This document shows positions 11,452-22,881 of a stretch of DNA of 64,000 nt, one piece after another. The DNA lies in NCBI GenBank assembly GCA_950295325.1, contig OX485806.1, positions 57,037,169 through 57,101,168 on the forward strand, written 5' to 3'. Numbering within the stretch: position 1 is the stretch's first letter; each line of letters starts with the position of its first letter. Both the position numbers and the translations under genes were made by a program. The notes under the pieces are model-generated. The model was not told the DNA's origin and searched no databases. It saw only the letters and a list, made by a program, of their open reading frames with translations. This DNA comes from Polytrichum commune (Eukaryota > Streptophyta > Polytrichopsida > Polytrichales > Polytrichaceae).

Positions 11452-13355
11452 TAGCTAGTATGGGTGGATAGGTTCACCTGATTTGTTTTGGGGCTGGAAT
11501 TTCACCCTCTCGGAACCGAGAGGGTATTCGTGTAGTAATGAAGGACTCGATTTTGCACATAAAGGTTGCAAGCTTGTTTGTGTGAATAGGTTCAACTAGT
11601 TAGCTGTTGGGTTCACCAGGTTTGTTTTGTGGTTGGAATTTCACCCTCTCGGAACCGAGAGGGTGTTAGTGTCGTAATGAAGGACCAAATTTTGCACATT
11701 ACGATTGAAAGCTAGTATTTGTGGTTAGGTTCACCCTCTCGGAATCGAGAGGGTGTTAGTAAAGTAATGAAGGACCAGATTTTGCACATTACGGTTGAAA
11801 GCTTGTATGTGTGGATACGTTCAACTAGTTAGTTGTTAGGTTCACCTGGTTTGTTTTGGGGTTGGAATTTCACCCTCTCGGAATCGAGAGGGTGTTAGTA
11901 AAGTAATGAAGGACCAAATTTTGCACATTACGGTTGAAAGCTTGTATGTGTGGATACGTTCAACTAGTTAGTTGTTAGGTTCACCTGGTTTGTTTTGGGG
12001 TTGGAATTTCACCCTCTCGGAATCGAGAGGGTGTTAGTAAAGTAATGAAGGACCAAATTTTGCACATTACGGTTGAAAGCTTGTATGTGTGGATACATTC
12101 AACTAGTTAGTTGTTAGGTTCACCTGGTTTGTTTTGTGGTTGGAATTTCACCCTCTCGGAATCGAGAGGGTGTTAGTAAAGTAATGAAGGACCAGATTTT
12201 GCACATTACGGTTGAAAGCTTGTATCTGTGGATAGGTTCAACTAGTTAGTTGTTAGGTTCACCTGGTTTGTTTTGGGGTTGGAATTTCACCCTCTCGGAA
12301 TCGAGAGGGTGTTAGTAAAGTAATGAAGGACCAAATTTTGCACATTACGGTTGAAAGCTTGTATGTGTGGATACATTCAACTAGTTAGTTGTTAGGTTCA
12401 CCTGGTTTGTTTTGGGGTTGGAATTTCACCCTCTCGGAATCGAAAGGGTGTTAGTAAAGTAATGAAGGACCAGATTTTGCACATTACGGTTGAAAGCTTG
12501 TATTTGTGGATAGGTTCAACTAGTTAGTTGTTAGGTTCACGTGATTTGTTTTGGGGTTGAAATTTCACCCTCTCGGAATCGAGAGGGTGTTAGTAAAGTA
12601 ATGAAGGACCAGATTTTGCACATTACGGTTGAAAGCTTGTATGTGTGGATACGTTCAACTAGTTAGTTGTTAGGTTCACCTGGTTTGTTTTGGGGTTGGC
12701 ATTTCACCCTCTCGGAACCGAGAGGGTGTTAGTAAAGCAATGAAGGATCAGATTTTGCACATTACGGTTGAAAGCTAGTATGTGTGGATAGGTTCAACTA
12801 GTTAGTTGTTAGGTTCACCTGATTTGTTTTGGGGCTGAAATTTCACCCTCTCGGAAACGAGAGGGTGTTAGTGTAGTAATGAAGGACCAGATTTTGCACA
12901 TTACGGTTGAAAGCTTGTATGTGTGGATAGGTTCAACTAGTTAGCTGTTAGGTTCACATAGTTTGTTTTGGGGTTGGAATTTCACCCTCTCGATTCCGAG
13001 AGGGTGTTCATGTAGTTATGATGGACCCGATTTTGGACATTATGGTTGAAAGCTTATATGTGTGGATAGGTTCAAGTAGTTAGTTGTTAGGTTCACCTGA
13101 TTTGTTTTGGGGCTGGAATTTCACCCTCTCAGAACCGAGAGGGCGTTTGTGTAGTAATGAAGGACCTGATTTTGCACATTACGGTTGAAAGCTTATATGT
13201 ATGGATAGGTTCAACTGGTTGGTATAAGGGCTGGAATTTCACCCTCTCGGAACTGAGAGGGTCTTAGAGTAGTAATAAAGGACCACATTTTTCACATTAA
13301 TGTTGAAAACTTGTATGTATGGATAGGTTTAATTAGTTAGCTCTAAGGTTCACCA
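11452..13355 (+). repeat. Satellite A, 139-bp unit with conserved palindrome
   Basis: About 14 tandem units are present. The palindromic box begins near 11503, 11642, 11732, 11871, 12010, 12149 and on to 13240, so spacing is 139 bases except for one 90-base unit. Each box reads CCCTCTCGGAATCGAGAGGG or the same with ACC at the centre, flanked by A/T on both sides. The spacer contains 'gaaggaccagattttgcaca' and 'gttcaactagttagttgtta'. The central units are almost identical, which suggests recent homogenisation. No coding frame is present. Confidence 0.95.
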
Positions 13356-14300
13356 TGTTGCAACCCTTGCTAGTCCCCTTAAAAATCTTGCCAATTTCCT
13401 TTTCTAGCAAAGGTTATGACTGCTTACCCTTCGCATACCGCCATGCTAATGGTTAGCTCCTCCTACCACGGATCTTATAGTCCATAGGAGGGAACCAACC
13501 CTTCTACTTTGCTTTCGGGACTCACACCTTAATCGGTAACCCATTTCTTTCATGTGGATTACCATCAATGGAAGTCCAATCCTATGTTGATCATCGCATT
13601 GCAAGAGCAACAGTACAACAACCTGAAGCATACTAGGCAAGTATGGCCTTACAATGGGCCAAAGCCCATGTAGGCCGTGCCGTTCGGCCTCGCGTAGGTG
13701 AGGCCACACCACCTCACCCATATAAGCCTCTAGGACTCTACGCGGGGCCCCTACCCCATAGTCAACCAACCTCTTGTCTCTCTACCAAGAGTTTGGGCCA
13801 AGTAGACATTTTCCCTTAGCCACTGGGCCTAGAAGCCCTTAGCACTAGGTTCGGCTTATCAAGGACTCTGTTGACTCTTTGTCAATCCATGAGACTTGGT
13901 CTCAGCTTAAGGCTACTAGCGTTGGCCACAAAGCGAGCGTCCAACATTTTATCCTTGGCAACTTGGTTTGGCTTGGTTCGCAAACCCCACTTCAAACATT
14001 CCGTCCGCGGGACAAATGGGTTTGGTGCCACAAAACCAATTTCTTATAGTTTGTCCGCGGAACAAACATGATTTGCTTTGGTAGCACAAAGCCACCTTTC
14101 ACACTTTGTCCGCGGCACGAACGTGAATTGCCGTGGTAGGATCAACCCACCTCCCAACATTCCGTCCCTGGCACGAGTATGTTTTGCCTTGGTATAATGG
14201 GCCAAACTACTTTCGCCCATTTCTTTCGGACCAATATCGGCTAAAACCTACTTTGTGGTGATGCGCCGCCCAACTTATTTTCGGGACCATCGGCTTCAAT
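13356..14300 (-). mobile_element. Reversed, truncated copy of the L1 gypsy element
   Basis: On the minus strand this is the 3' part of an L1 LTR-like copy, ending in TTGCAACA at 13356 (TGTTGC instead of the TGTCGC of other copies). The LTR similarity fades at about 13850. Beyond it, 13870-14290 matches pieces of the internal region (the 'ttgacaaag', 'ccttaagc' and 'tccgcggcac' phrases also seen at 6300-6400 and 43840-44100) without the usual order, so a large internal part is missing. A variable short repeat containing TCCGCGG recurs several times at 13990-14170. Confidence 0.75.
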
Positions 14301-14873
14301 GTTCTTCAAATCGGAGAGCGGAGAGCGGAGATTGGAGGGCGGAGATTTTCAAATTTGTTGGGTAATTATAGGAGAAGTCGTGCCTATTTCCGTGGATTTT
14401 AGTGATAGTTTGTCTTCAATTTGTCGGAAAGGCACCCCATTCCCGTGTAAATAAGAACCGAAGTTTGTTCGGTGAACCAACCGAACCTATAGGCGTGGAA
14501 GATAGTGTTTGTTATCAAACATCTTATAGTCTAGGTTTCGAATACGTTTATATTAAATTAGGGCTCACGTCATCAATTGAAGCTTAACACAAACATTAAA
14601 GCGGTATGAAATGTGGCCAAGAGTTAAAGTTGAACACAAACATTCAAACCATTCAAAGTCACTCACAACCTTACCATCTCTCAAGTACAACTAAAGAAGA
14701 CAACCTTCAAAGTATACTCAACCTGTCCACCCGAACCTATCTAGAGAATTGAAATCAAACACTAACGAACTTCAATGAGGGATTGAATAAGGTTTGCAAA
14801 AGCCACATAAAAATTCAAGAAATAAACTTATAAAGTAAAATCAATACAAACAAAATGGAGGTCCGAGGCGTAG
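14301..14873. other. Unassigned spacer with GGAGAGCGG repeats, then likely 3' UTR of gene 1
   Basis: A short repeat (GGAGAGCGGAGAGCGGA, about 14313-14345) is followed by 'cctatttccgtgga'. Both also occur at the other broken L1 copy (44545-44690). From about 14590 to 14873 the DNA is AT-rich and directly follows the stop codon of gene 1 on the minus strand, so it probably holds its 3' UTR. No gene is visible. Confidence 0.4.
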
Positions 14874-15084
14874 TCAAGAACTAGGACTACCATGTCTATC
14901 ACTATCCTCGCCCTCCTCCGCCTCTACGTCTAAATACTCCTCTACTAGTTTGTTGAAAGGTCGGATGCGACTGGGAGGTGGAGACGGAGCTTCCGCCAAA
15001 AGATTGGCAAGCCCGGCCGCATAGCAAGGGAGCTCAAATGTCTTGGAAGGACTCGAACTCATACATGCGTTCTTCCTTGGCGCT
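14874..15084 (-). other. Gene 1, terminal exon
   Basis: After the acceptor 'gttcag' the frame reads APRKNACMSS, then AGLANLLAEAPSPPPSR and RPFNKLVEEYLDVEAEEGE, and ends DSDRHGSPSS with a TGA at 14874-14876. The terminal PSPPPSR, RPFNKLV and DRHGSPSS blocks are shared with gene 2. The conserved acidic tail suggests selection on the C-terminus at least until the genes separated. Confidence 0.75.
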
Positions 15085-15181
15085 CTGAACCAAAAAGCAA
15101 TAAAATTAGAAACAAGATGACACACGAAGATGGGAAAATCACTAGAAGGCAAACATGACAAAACATAGAAAGAAAACTTAC

Positions 15182-16070
15182 GCACAAAGAAAACCGAATG
15201 CTCGTTTGGTCATCTTCTTAGGCGGATCAAACATAGAGGTGGACGGTGGGGCATTTGAGCGGGAGGGTTGCGAAGGTTGGTTTTCACGCATGGGGAGTAG
15301 GATCGCATTGAAAATCACTGGGTCACTCTCAAGGGCCACAGTATGCCGCTCAATGGAGCAACACGCTGTAATTGAACCACCTACACCACAATGCCAGTCC
15401 ATAACAACATCATTCTTATCTGTGAGAGTAGCAAAAATGATAGAGAAGAAAACTTGATGCTTCTTGCGAGCACCTCTCCAGGGTATCCCATCACTGCGCA
15501 TCGTCTGGCTCTTCTCATCAGTGAAAACATTCAACCATCCATCTCGCTGGAGGTAGTAACCATACTCCTTGGCGGCCTCCGGTCGCACTTTCAGAACGGA
15601 GTTAACACGAACAAGAACCTTGATACTGAATTTACGAGTCTGAAAAAATAAAAACGATTCCATAAGAGTCGGAAGAAGTGAAATGAAAAAAAAAACAAAA
15701 CAAAAATGGACTAGGAGAGGGATAGTTGCTTACCACTCTAGAGGGGTCCACCGGAGATTGGAGGTCCAAATCAGCCATACCGAACCAATCTTCGGCGACG
15801 TAGAAGTCGTAAGTGTGAGCCCAATCGAAAATAAGCCTAGAAACACTTGCACTCGCACAATGGACAATAACAAGGACGCCATGATCATAGAGGTTAGATT
15901 TTGCAAAAGCAAAAAGACAGTCATAGTAAGAGTCATGGAGCTTGTTCCAATCAGAAACATCCGTGGAGATGTTGGGCACCGGCAAATTTTCGGGAATGTC
16001 CGTGAAGAGTAAATCCAGTCCCTTGTGATGTGTAGAGGAGGTGTTCACACGGGAACGACCTTCCCCGGCC
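15182..16070 (-). other. Gene 1, two exons with permuted methyltransferase-like domain
   Basis: Exon 15734-16070 reads GLDLLFTDIPENL, then LYDHGVLVIVHC and DFYVAEDWFGM. This resembles motif IV (normally D-P-P-Y, here D-I-P-E) followed by the strand after the catalytic loop. Exon 15182-15639 reads VMDWHCGVGGSITACC and RHTVALESD, resembling motif I (D-x-F-x-G-x-G and an acidic residue at the next strand end), the S-adenosylmethionine site. Motif IV before motif I is the permuted, beta-class order of N4/N6 amino-methyltransferases. Loss of the second proline and the tyrosine of motif IV suggests altered or absent catalysis. The same sequence is D-V-P-E in gene 2. Confidence 0.62.
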
Positions 16071-16167
16071 TGCAATGAAAAATCCATGAGAAAAAATGAA
16101 GAAGGAAAAAAAAAACGCAAACCCAATGGAAAGGAGTTTGATGAATGCCAATAAAAAACATACAAAC

Positions 16168-17832
16168 ATTGGCAATGAACTCTTGGATGCGCGTATATGC
16201 TGGGAGGGGACCTCCTGCAAGGTCGCAATCGAGCATGAGTTGTATCATGTCCACATTTTCGATGAGGAAAAGCGTGGTAGGTGAATCCGAAGAGGTGGCA
16301 CTCGTATCCAAGAGGGCGGCCTTCCTCTTGCGAGGCAAGGAGAGAAAAGAAGTGCCACTGTGAGAAGGAGTAGCAACAGTTGGTGGCCGACATGCGGAGG
16401 GAGTGATAGAGGGGGCAGCTGATGAAGCAGCTGATGGAGCAACGGAGGGAGTGCTAGGTGGACTCTGTAGTAAGGTGGGTGGCTGAACGGGGGTCTTTGA
16501 GGTTGTCGCGCACCTCTCCATGAGGAGTGCCCGAAACACCATGGGCACAAGGGGGACCCCGGAGTGACACCCGGGACTTGTGGCGCCGTTGGTGAGAGGG
16601 CCCAAGTGATCCTAGTGTGGGTGAGGGCCCCCGGCGTTGGGAACGCCTCCCACCCACGAAGACTAGGAGGCACAAGGGTAAGGCCATGAGTTATGCGTAG
16701 CTCATGGCGTGGTGATTCTAGAATGCTCAAGAACACCTCAATCGGAGGTGTGAGCTAGGAGTTATGGCCATTTGAGTGGGGCGCTGTCCCGGGACAGCGC
16801 CCTGGTACAGCAGTGCCTGGGAGTGATTCCCGGGACTGCCAAGGTTCAAGCAGGCATAACTTCCTTAATACTTGCCCGAATGGGGCAAGTGAGGAGTCCA
16901 TCGGCATCTACGTGAAGCGTAGATGAAGATGGAGTGGTTGGTTGTTATGATCAGACATCATACAAGGAAGTTATGATGGTCTGAAGCTGCTGGGGGGGTT
17001 CTAGGCCCAGCAGCTAAAGGAAAATGTCCACTTGGCCCCAACTCTTGGTAGAGAGACAAGAGGTTGGTTGACGGTGGGGTAGGGGCCCCGCGTGTAGTCC
17101 TAGAGGCTTATATGGGTGAGGTGGTGTGGCCTCACCCACCCGAGGCCGAACGGCACGGCCTCTATGGGCATTGGCCCAATGTGAGGCTATAGTTGCCTAG
17201 TATGGTTCGGGTTGTTGTAGTGTTGCTCCGGCAACGCGATGATCAACATGGGATTGGACTTCCATGGATGGAAGTCCACATCTAGGAATGGGTTACCGAT
17301 TAAGGGGTGAGTCCCGAAAGCAAAGTAGGAGGGTTGGTTCCCCTCCTATGAACTAATGGTCCGGGGTTAGAGGAGCTAACCATTAGCATGGCGGTATGCG
17401 AAGGGTTAGCGACTCGTAACCTTTGCTAGAATTGAAAATTGGCAAGATGGTCAAGGGGGGGCTAGCAAGGGTTGCGACAGAGGCGGACCGATTTAATTGA
17501 GTGCCGGTATTCTTACCTCTGCCCTTTGCCTTGGGTGCTTTGGGCGGTGGAGGAGGAAACTCAACGATGTCGGGCTCCTCATCCGGGACAATGTTCACCT
17601 CGGGAGCACTACGCACAAGGCTAGTAAAAGAGGCTTTTCTTCCGCAGGCACAAATCCTCCAGAACAATCCAAGTACCATCCCCCAGCTTGCAAGTGAGAC
17701 TGCGGAAACTTGGCAACTTGATTGGGCGTAAAAACACAAAGATCGGAGTTGACATCGACCCAATGTAAAAGGAAAGTTGGCAAACACGAAGAAGGCAATG
17801 CATTCTTCACAACGAGCTCACGGTGAATGAAC
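16168..17832 (-). other. Gene 1, linker exon interrupted by solo LTR
   Basis: The exon starts after 'tttcag' and reads FIHRELVVKNALPSSCLPTF, then GGWYLDCSGGFVP, then an acidic/proline tract (EFPPPPPKAPKAKGRGK). The L1 solo LTR (16504-17479) splits it. It resumes with a serine/proline-rich stretch, PRKRKAALLDTSATSS and LIENVDM, and ends before GTTTGT. The undisturbed equivalent in gene 2 is 58431-59094, which shows that the LTR is an insertion and not an intron. The insertion adds stops in all three frames of this strand, so the present gene cannot make the full protein unless the LTR is spliced out. Confidence 0.8.
16504..17479 (+). mobile_element. Solo LTR (L1) in an exon of gene 1
   Basis: The 976-bp LTR starts TGTCGC and ends GCGACA with no internal region. 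Flanks are GAGGT before and GAGGC after, a 4/5 match expected for a 5-bp target duplication with one later change. It arose by recombination between two LTRs after insertion. Confidence 0.92.
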
Positions 17833-17923
17833 CTGAAAAATGAAGAACATGAGAAACAAAGACGGTGGGGAAAAGGAAATGAAACAAAAACAACATGTAC
17901 TCAAAGAAAACTCAGAATATTAC

Positions 17924-18165
17924 CGGTAAGCGACGCGTTTGATTGATATGGGGCCGTCCCTAAAATCCATGAGATCAAGGCCTTTGACAAATTTCAGATC
18001 TCCTTTATCGTCAAAATAAACCAAAAATGCCTTGTCCCAAAGAATCAGCCTCCAATGCTCAACATAATCTCCCGGTTGAAAAATATCTTCCGTGGAACTC
18101 CAATCAATTTCAACGGAACACACATTCTCAAATGAAGCAATCTCAGCCTCAACCCCCTTCTCCAA
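17924..18165 (-). other. Gene 1, exon conserved in gene 2
   Basis: The exon reads LEKGVEAEIASFENVCSVEI and ends DLMDFRDGPISIKRVAYR before a GTAATA donor. The last 43 residues have a clear counterpart at 56230-56358, including LILWDKAF, VYFDDKGDLKF and IKRVAYR. That conservation is the best evidence it is a real exon. It is separated from the previous exon by a 3.1 kb intron packed with satellite B and a solo LTR. Confidence 0.7.
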
Positions 18166-18279
18166 CTATGACAGAAACGGAAAATAGTAAGAAAAGAACA
18201 ACTCAATAACCTACAAACATGAACTTAGACTCTAGACACATAAAAAAAACCTTAGACATGACAAAAAGACCGAGAGGGT

Positions 18280-21260
18280 GTCCCAGTCAAACATTCTATA
18301 TTTCCAAACAAGAAATAAACATATTAGCTGAATAACCTGATATCAGATTCTAGTGACGAGCCAAATAAATCCACATATGAGCACCACATATTAGCACCAC
18401 ATATTAGCATCACTTATGCACATTAGAAAACTGGACCGGGAAATCAGACCATATTTTTAAGTTCTCACCCAAAATGACCACAGTGACAAATTCTCAAAAT
18501 CTGAAATTCCCTTATTAGCTAAATAAGCACAAATCAGATTCTAGTCTTGAGCCTCAAAACATACATTTCTCCACCCTCTCGGTTCCGAGAGGGTGTCCCA
18601 GTCTAACTACCTAACCATATTTTGAACTTTTCAAAATGAACACTACCTAAATGGGCCCATTATCTATATGACCATAACTTTTGAAAATCAGAATTACCTA
18701 TATGGGCTCAATATCCACATATCAGATTCTAGTCTTGAGAACCCAAATTCCACATCTAAGCACCCACTAATACCAAAATGACCTTAGTATCAAAACTTGA
18801 AATTCCCTTATTGGCTCAAGAAGCACAAATCAGATTCTAGTATTGAGCCTCAAATATATACATTTATCCACCCGGTCGGAACCGAGAGGGTGTCCCGTCC
18901 TACTAGACTGACCATATTTTAAAGTTTTGAAAACCAAAAATACCTATATTGGCTTCATAACCACATATCAGATTCCAGTCATGAGAACCCCAAATCCAAA
19001 TTTCGGAACACACTAAAATCAAAAATGACCATATTTTCGAGTTTTGAAAATAAGAATTACCTATATTGGCTCAATATGCACAAGTCAGATTCTACTCTCG
19101 AGCCTAAGATTTCCACATTTCTCAACCCTCTCAGAACCAAGAGGGTGTCCCTGTCCTACTATTTTAGATCAGATTTGTGAATCTAACTTAGATCCTACTA
19201 TTTCAGATCCTATATTACTACCCCATATTTTGAACTTTTGAAAATCAGAATTACATATATTGGCTAAATAATCACCAACCAGATTCTAGTCATGAGCCAT
19301 TAATTTCCACAGCTCTCCACCCTCTCGGAACCGAGAGGGTGTCCCTGTCTAACTATCCTAACCACAATTTCAACTTTGGAAAATCAAAACTACGTATATG
19401 GGCCCATTTTCCACAAATCAAATTTTAGTCATGAGCACAAAATTTCCACATTTGTCCACCCTCTCGGAATCAAGAGGGTGTCCCTGTCCTACTATAATGA
19501 CCATATTTTAAACATTTAAAAATCAAAACTACCTATATGGGCCAATTATCCACAAATCAGATTCTAGTGAAGGGCCTCAAATTTCCACATTTCTCCACCC
19601 TCTTGGAAACGAGAGGGTGTCCCAGTCTAACTATCCGAACCATATTTTCAACTTTTGAAAATCTAAACTACCTATATGGTCCCATTATCCACAAATCAGA
19701 TTCTAGTCATGAGCCTAAAATTTCCACATTTGTCCACCCTCTCGGAATCGAGAGGGTGTCCTTGTCCTACCATTTTCACCATATTTTCATCTTTTAAAAA
19801 CCAGAATTACCTATATTGGCTAAATAAGCACAAACCAGATTTTAGTCATCAGCCATTAATTTCCGAGAGGGTGTCTGTCGCAACCCTTGCTAGCCCCCTT
19901 AGCAATCTTGCCAATTTTCGTTTCTAGCAAAGGTTACGATCGCTAACCCTTCGCATACCGCCATGCTAATGGTTAGCTCCTCCTACCCCGGACCTTATAG
20001 TTCATAGGAGGGAACCAACCCTCCTACTTTGCTTTCGGGACTCACCCCTTAATCGGTAACCCATTCCTAGATGTGGACTTCCATCCATGGAAGTCCAATC
20101 CCATGTTGATCATCGCATTGCCGGAGCAACACTACAACAACCCAAACCATACTAGGCAACTATGGCCTCACAATGGGCCAATGCCCATGAAGGCCTTGCC
20201 GTTCGGCCTCGGGTGGGTGAGGCCACACCACCTCACCCATATAAGCCTCTAGGACTTCACGCGGGGCCCCTACCCCACCGTCAACAAACCTCTTGTCTCT
20301 CTACCAAGAGTTGGGGCCAAGTGGACATTGTCCTTTAGCTGCTGGGCCTAGAACCCCCCCAGCAGCTTCAGACCATCATAACTTCCTTGTATGATGTCAG
20401 ATCATAACAACCAACCACTCCATCCTCATCTACGCTTCACGTAGATGCCGATGGACTCCTCACTTGCCCCATTCGGGCAAGTATTGAGGAAGTTATACCT
20501 GTTTGAACCTTGGCAGTCCCGGGAATCACTCCCAGGCACTGCTGTGCCAGGGCGTTGTCCCGGGACAGCGCCCCACTCAAATGGCCATAACTCCTAGCTC
20601 ACACCTCCGCTTGAGGTGATCTTGAGCATTCTAGAATCACCACGCCATGAGCTACGCATAGCTCATGGCCTTACCCTCATGCCTCCTAGTCTCCGTGGGT
20701 GGGAGGCATTCCCAACGCTCGGGGCCCTCATCCACACTAGGATCACTTGGGCCCTCTCACCAACGGCGCCACAAGTCCCGGGTGTCACTCCGGGGTCCCC
20801 CTTGTGCCCATGGTGTTTCGGGCACTCCTCATGGAGGGGTGCGCGACAGTGTCCCAGTCTAACTAACCTAACCATATTTTGAACTTGTAAAAATCAGAAC
20901 TACCTATATGGGCCCATTATCCAAAAATCAGATTCTAGACATGAGCCTAATATTTCCATATTTCTCCACCCTCTCGAAACCGAGAGGGTGTCCCAGAATA
21001 ACTATCCTAACCATATTTTGAACTTTTGAAAATCAAAACTACCTATATGGGCCCATTATCCACAAGTCAGAATCTATTCTTGAGCCTGAGATTTCCACAT
21101 TTTTCCACGCTCTCGGAACCGAGAGGGTGTCCTAGTCCTTCTACAATGACCATGTTTTCAACTTTTGAAAATTTAAAGTACCTATATTGGCTCAATATCC
21201 ACATTTCATATTATAGTCTAAAGCCTAAGATATCCACATTTCTCCACCAGGGTGTCCTAG
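18280..21260 (+). repeat. Satellite B inside the large intron of gene 1
   Basis: Units of about 139-140 bases carry the box CCCTCTCGGAACCGAGAGGG followed by 'tgtccctgtcctactataatgacc'. They also have 'cctatatgggcccattatccaca' and 'cagattctagtcatgagcct'. Boxes lie near 18572, 18870, 19118, 19317, 19458, 19597, 19736, 20968 and 21106, with degenerate units at both ends. A solo LTR occupies 19876-20848. The array falls wholly between two exons of gene 1 (18165 and 21315). It is more diverged than satellite A. Confidence 0.9.
19876..20848 (-). mobile_element. Solo LTR (L1) inside satellite B
   Basis: This is a 973-bp reversed L1 LTR with a perfect 5-bp target duplication, GTGTC, on both sides (19871-19875 and 20849-20853). 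The target is the end of a palindromic box; the left arm of that box is missing. Confidence 0.95.
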
Positions 21261-21314
21261 TCCTTGGTATGAAGATTTCAAATAATAGAAAGAGGAAAAA
21301 AACAAGAGTTGCAC

Positions 21315-22121
21315 CTGTGCCCAGAAAGAAGCTTTGTTGAGCCAGTTTTCGAGGACTTTCTCCCTAAGAGGGAGAGACGACGGAAATCTATTATTTTCCT
21401 TGACATCGGCAGGGGAGTTCCACCAACGAAGCCACTTGGCCTTGAAATGGGCATCCACATGTGCGGTAGCCACCTTTTGAAGTTTTTCGATTGTCATATC
21501 AGGGACGAGGAAGGTGGAGAAATGACGGTCAATCTGCCACATAGATATGAAGTAAGAATAGAGATAAGTAAGAAAGAGATATCAAGCACGACATGATGTA
21601 AATGAGAATGAAAGAATAAATGAAAACACAAGGATAAGAGAGACACCTCGTTGAAGAAATCATCCCCGTTGTCCTTGTGGGCAACGGAAATGAACTTCTC
21701 AAAGTTCCGAGAACGAATGCTTTTGATCAACCTATCCTGGGCTTTTGACATAATATCCCAAATTTCTATCGAAGATCGGAGAGCCTCGGGAGTGGCCTCA
21801 CGGTATAACCTCGCAGCCGTATCAGCCGCGTTGGATATCTCTCTCTGAAACAAACACAAAGAAGGATAAGGAACGCACATAAACATGGGAGAAGGAAAGT
21901 CAAGGAAAGTTTAAACAAACTTTACCTTGTATAAGAATTTGACGAAGACATCTAATGTCAGGGGATACCAAGTAAGAGTCTTCTCCATCTTGGACTCACA
22001 CATCTTGTAGTCCGAAACGGAAAGGAGGTCTTTGAACTCCTCTAGCCTCATCTTTCCAAACGTGCGAATGCGAAGTAACTTGACGGGGAGGTTATCCTTA
22101 GCATGGTCATGCTCCGTGGAC
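21315..22121 (-). other. Gene 1, three middle exons, helical region
   Basis: Exons 21926-22121 (STEHDHAKDNLPVKLLR...KFLYK), 21651-21846 (REISNAADTAARLYREATPEAL...FFNE) and 21315-21533 (IDRHFSTFLVPDMTIEKLQKVA...WLNKASFWAQ) have clean borders (GTAAAG, GTGTCT and GTGCAA donors). The translations are charged and mostly helix-forming, with tryptophan-rich KAKWLRWWNSP near the end. I recognise no named domain. They link the ParB-like and methyltransferase-like parts. Confidence 0.6.
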
Positions 22122-22198
22122 CTATAACAAACAAAATGTTAGAGGGAAAAATGAGAACAAACAAAAGAGAATATCAGCAACATTAAATGTTGAACTCA

Positions 22199-22776
22199 CT
22201 AGTTGATGTCATTCATAGCATTAAGGAAGAGGGCGGTGCAATTTCTTGGATCCACCAAAATACAATCAGCCCATATATGCCAATCTTTGTCCAAAGGGTG
22301 ATGCTTGTTGATGTGCCTCCACCAAGCTGTCAACCGAAGGTTCCCCTCCCACACGTAGAACATTTTGCCAACAAAGTTAGCAAGGTCGGGGTCTCTTTCG
22401 AGAATGGCATCAAACTCTGCATTGGCCTCTTGCCATAATGGACTCCAGGAGGACTTGACATCATCGGAGACATGAAGGACCTCATCGAGGTTGTTATATA
22501 GAGAGACGTACAAAGCGCGGTCACCATCACGGTATCCCATGACGAACTCATTCTCCAAACGAGAAACATCAACGTCGTTGATTGGCCGAACAAGAGGAAG
22601 ACTCCGCAAGCGACACAATGGAATAGAGAAACGAGACTTCCCAAGAGGCTTGAATCGCACCCGCTGAATCACGGTGTTAGAGTCTTGCTTCTGCGATCTC
22701 CGAACCTTGAGCTCGGCTTCATCTGGATTCTCCTCATCAAGAGGTCGAATGCAGTCGGAAACAAGCGGAACATCAA
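22199..22776 (-). other. Gene 1, exon with ParB/sulfiredoxin-like domain
   Basis: The exon follows an acceptor 'ttgtag' and ends at a GTGAGT donor. Its translation has the two conserved blocks of ParB N-terminal domains. The first is a strand-turn with an arginine (IPLCRLRSLPLVRPINDVDV), followed by a helix (SRLENEFVMGY). About 75 residues later comes YVWEGNLRLTAWWRHI, which carries the G-x-x-R signature (GNLR) of the ParB/Srx nucleotide-binding loop, and a closing strand WADCILVD. In bacteria this fold binds or hydrolyses nucleotides and is often fused to DNA methyltransferases in phages. The substrate here is unknown. The fold call would need a profile search or structure prediction. Confidence 0.65.
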
Positions 22777-22881
22777 TCTACAAGAGAAGAGGAGGGAAGC
22801 ATCAGAAAAAAAACTATAAGACGAAACAAACAAGAAGCAGAGGCAAACAAAAATACAACAGAATTTCAACGAATCAAACAC

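Noticed and set aside
11500-13260. Boxes as rho-independent terminators
   Set aside because: The stem-loops are not followed by T runs and occur in a eukaryotic tandem array.
11452-13355. CRISPR array (regular repeats with a palindrome)
   Set aside because: The spacers are near-identical to each other, the unit is 139 bp, and the sequence is eukaryotic. It is a satellite.
10474-13850. Satellite A as the internal region of an element between two opposed LTRs (10474-11451 and 13356-13850)
   Set aside because: The LTRs are inverted relative to each other, and the first already serves as the 3' LTR of the element at 4696. The array has no coding or primer sites.
16504-17479. The 976-base break in gene 1 as an intron
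   Set aside because: It is a complete LTR with a near-perfect target duplication, and the paralogue has no intron there.
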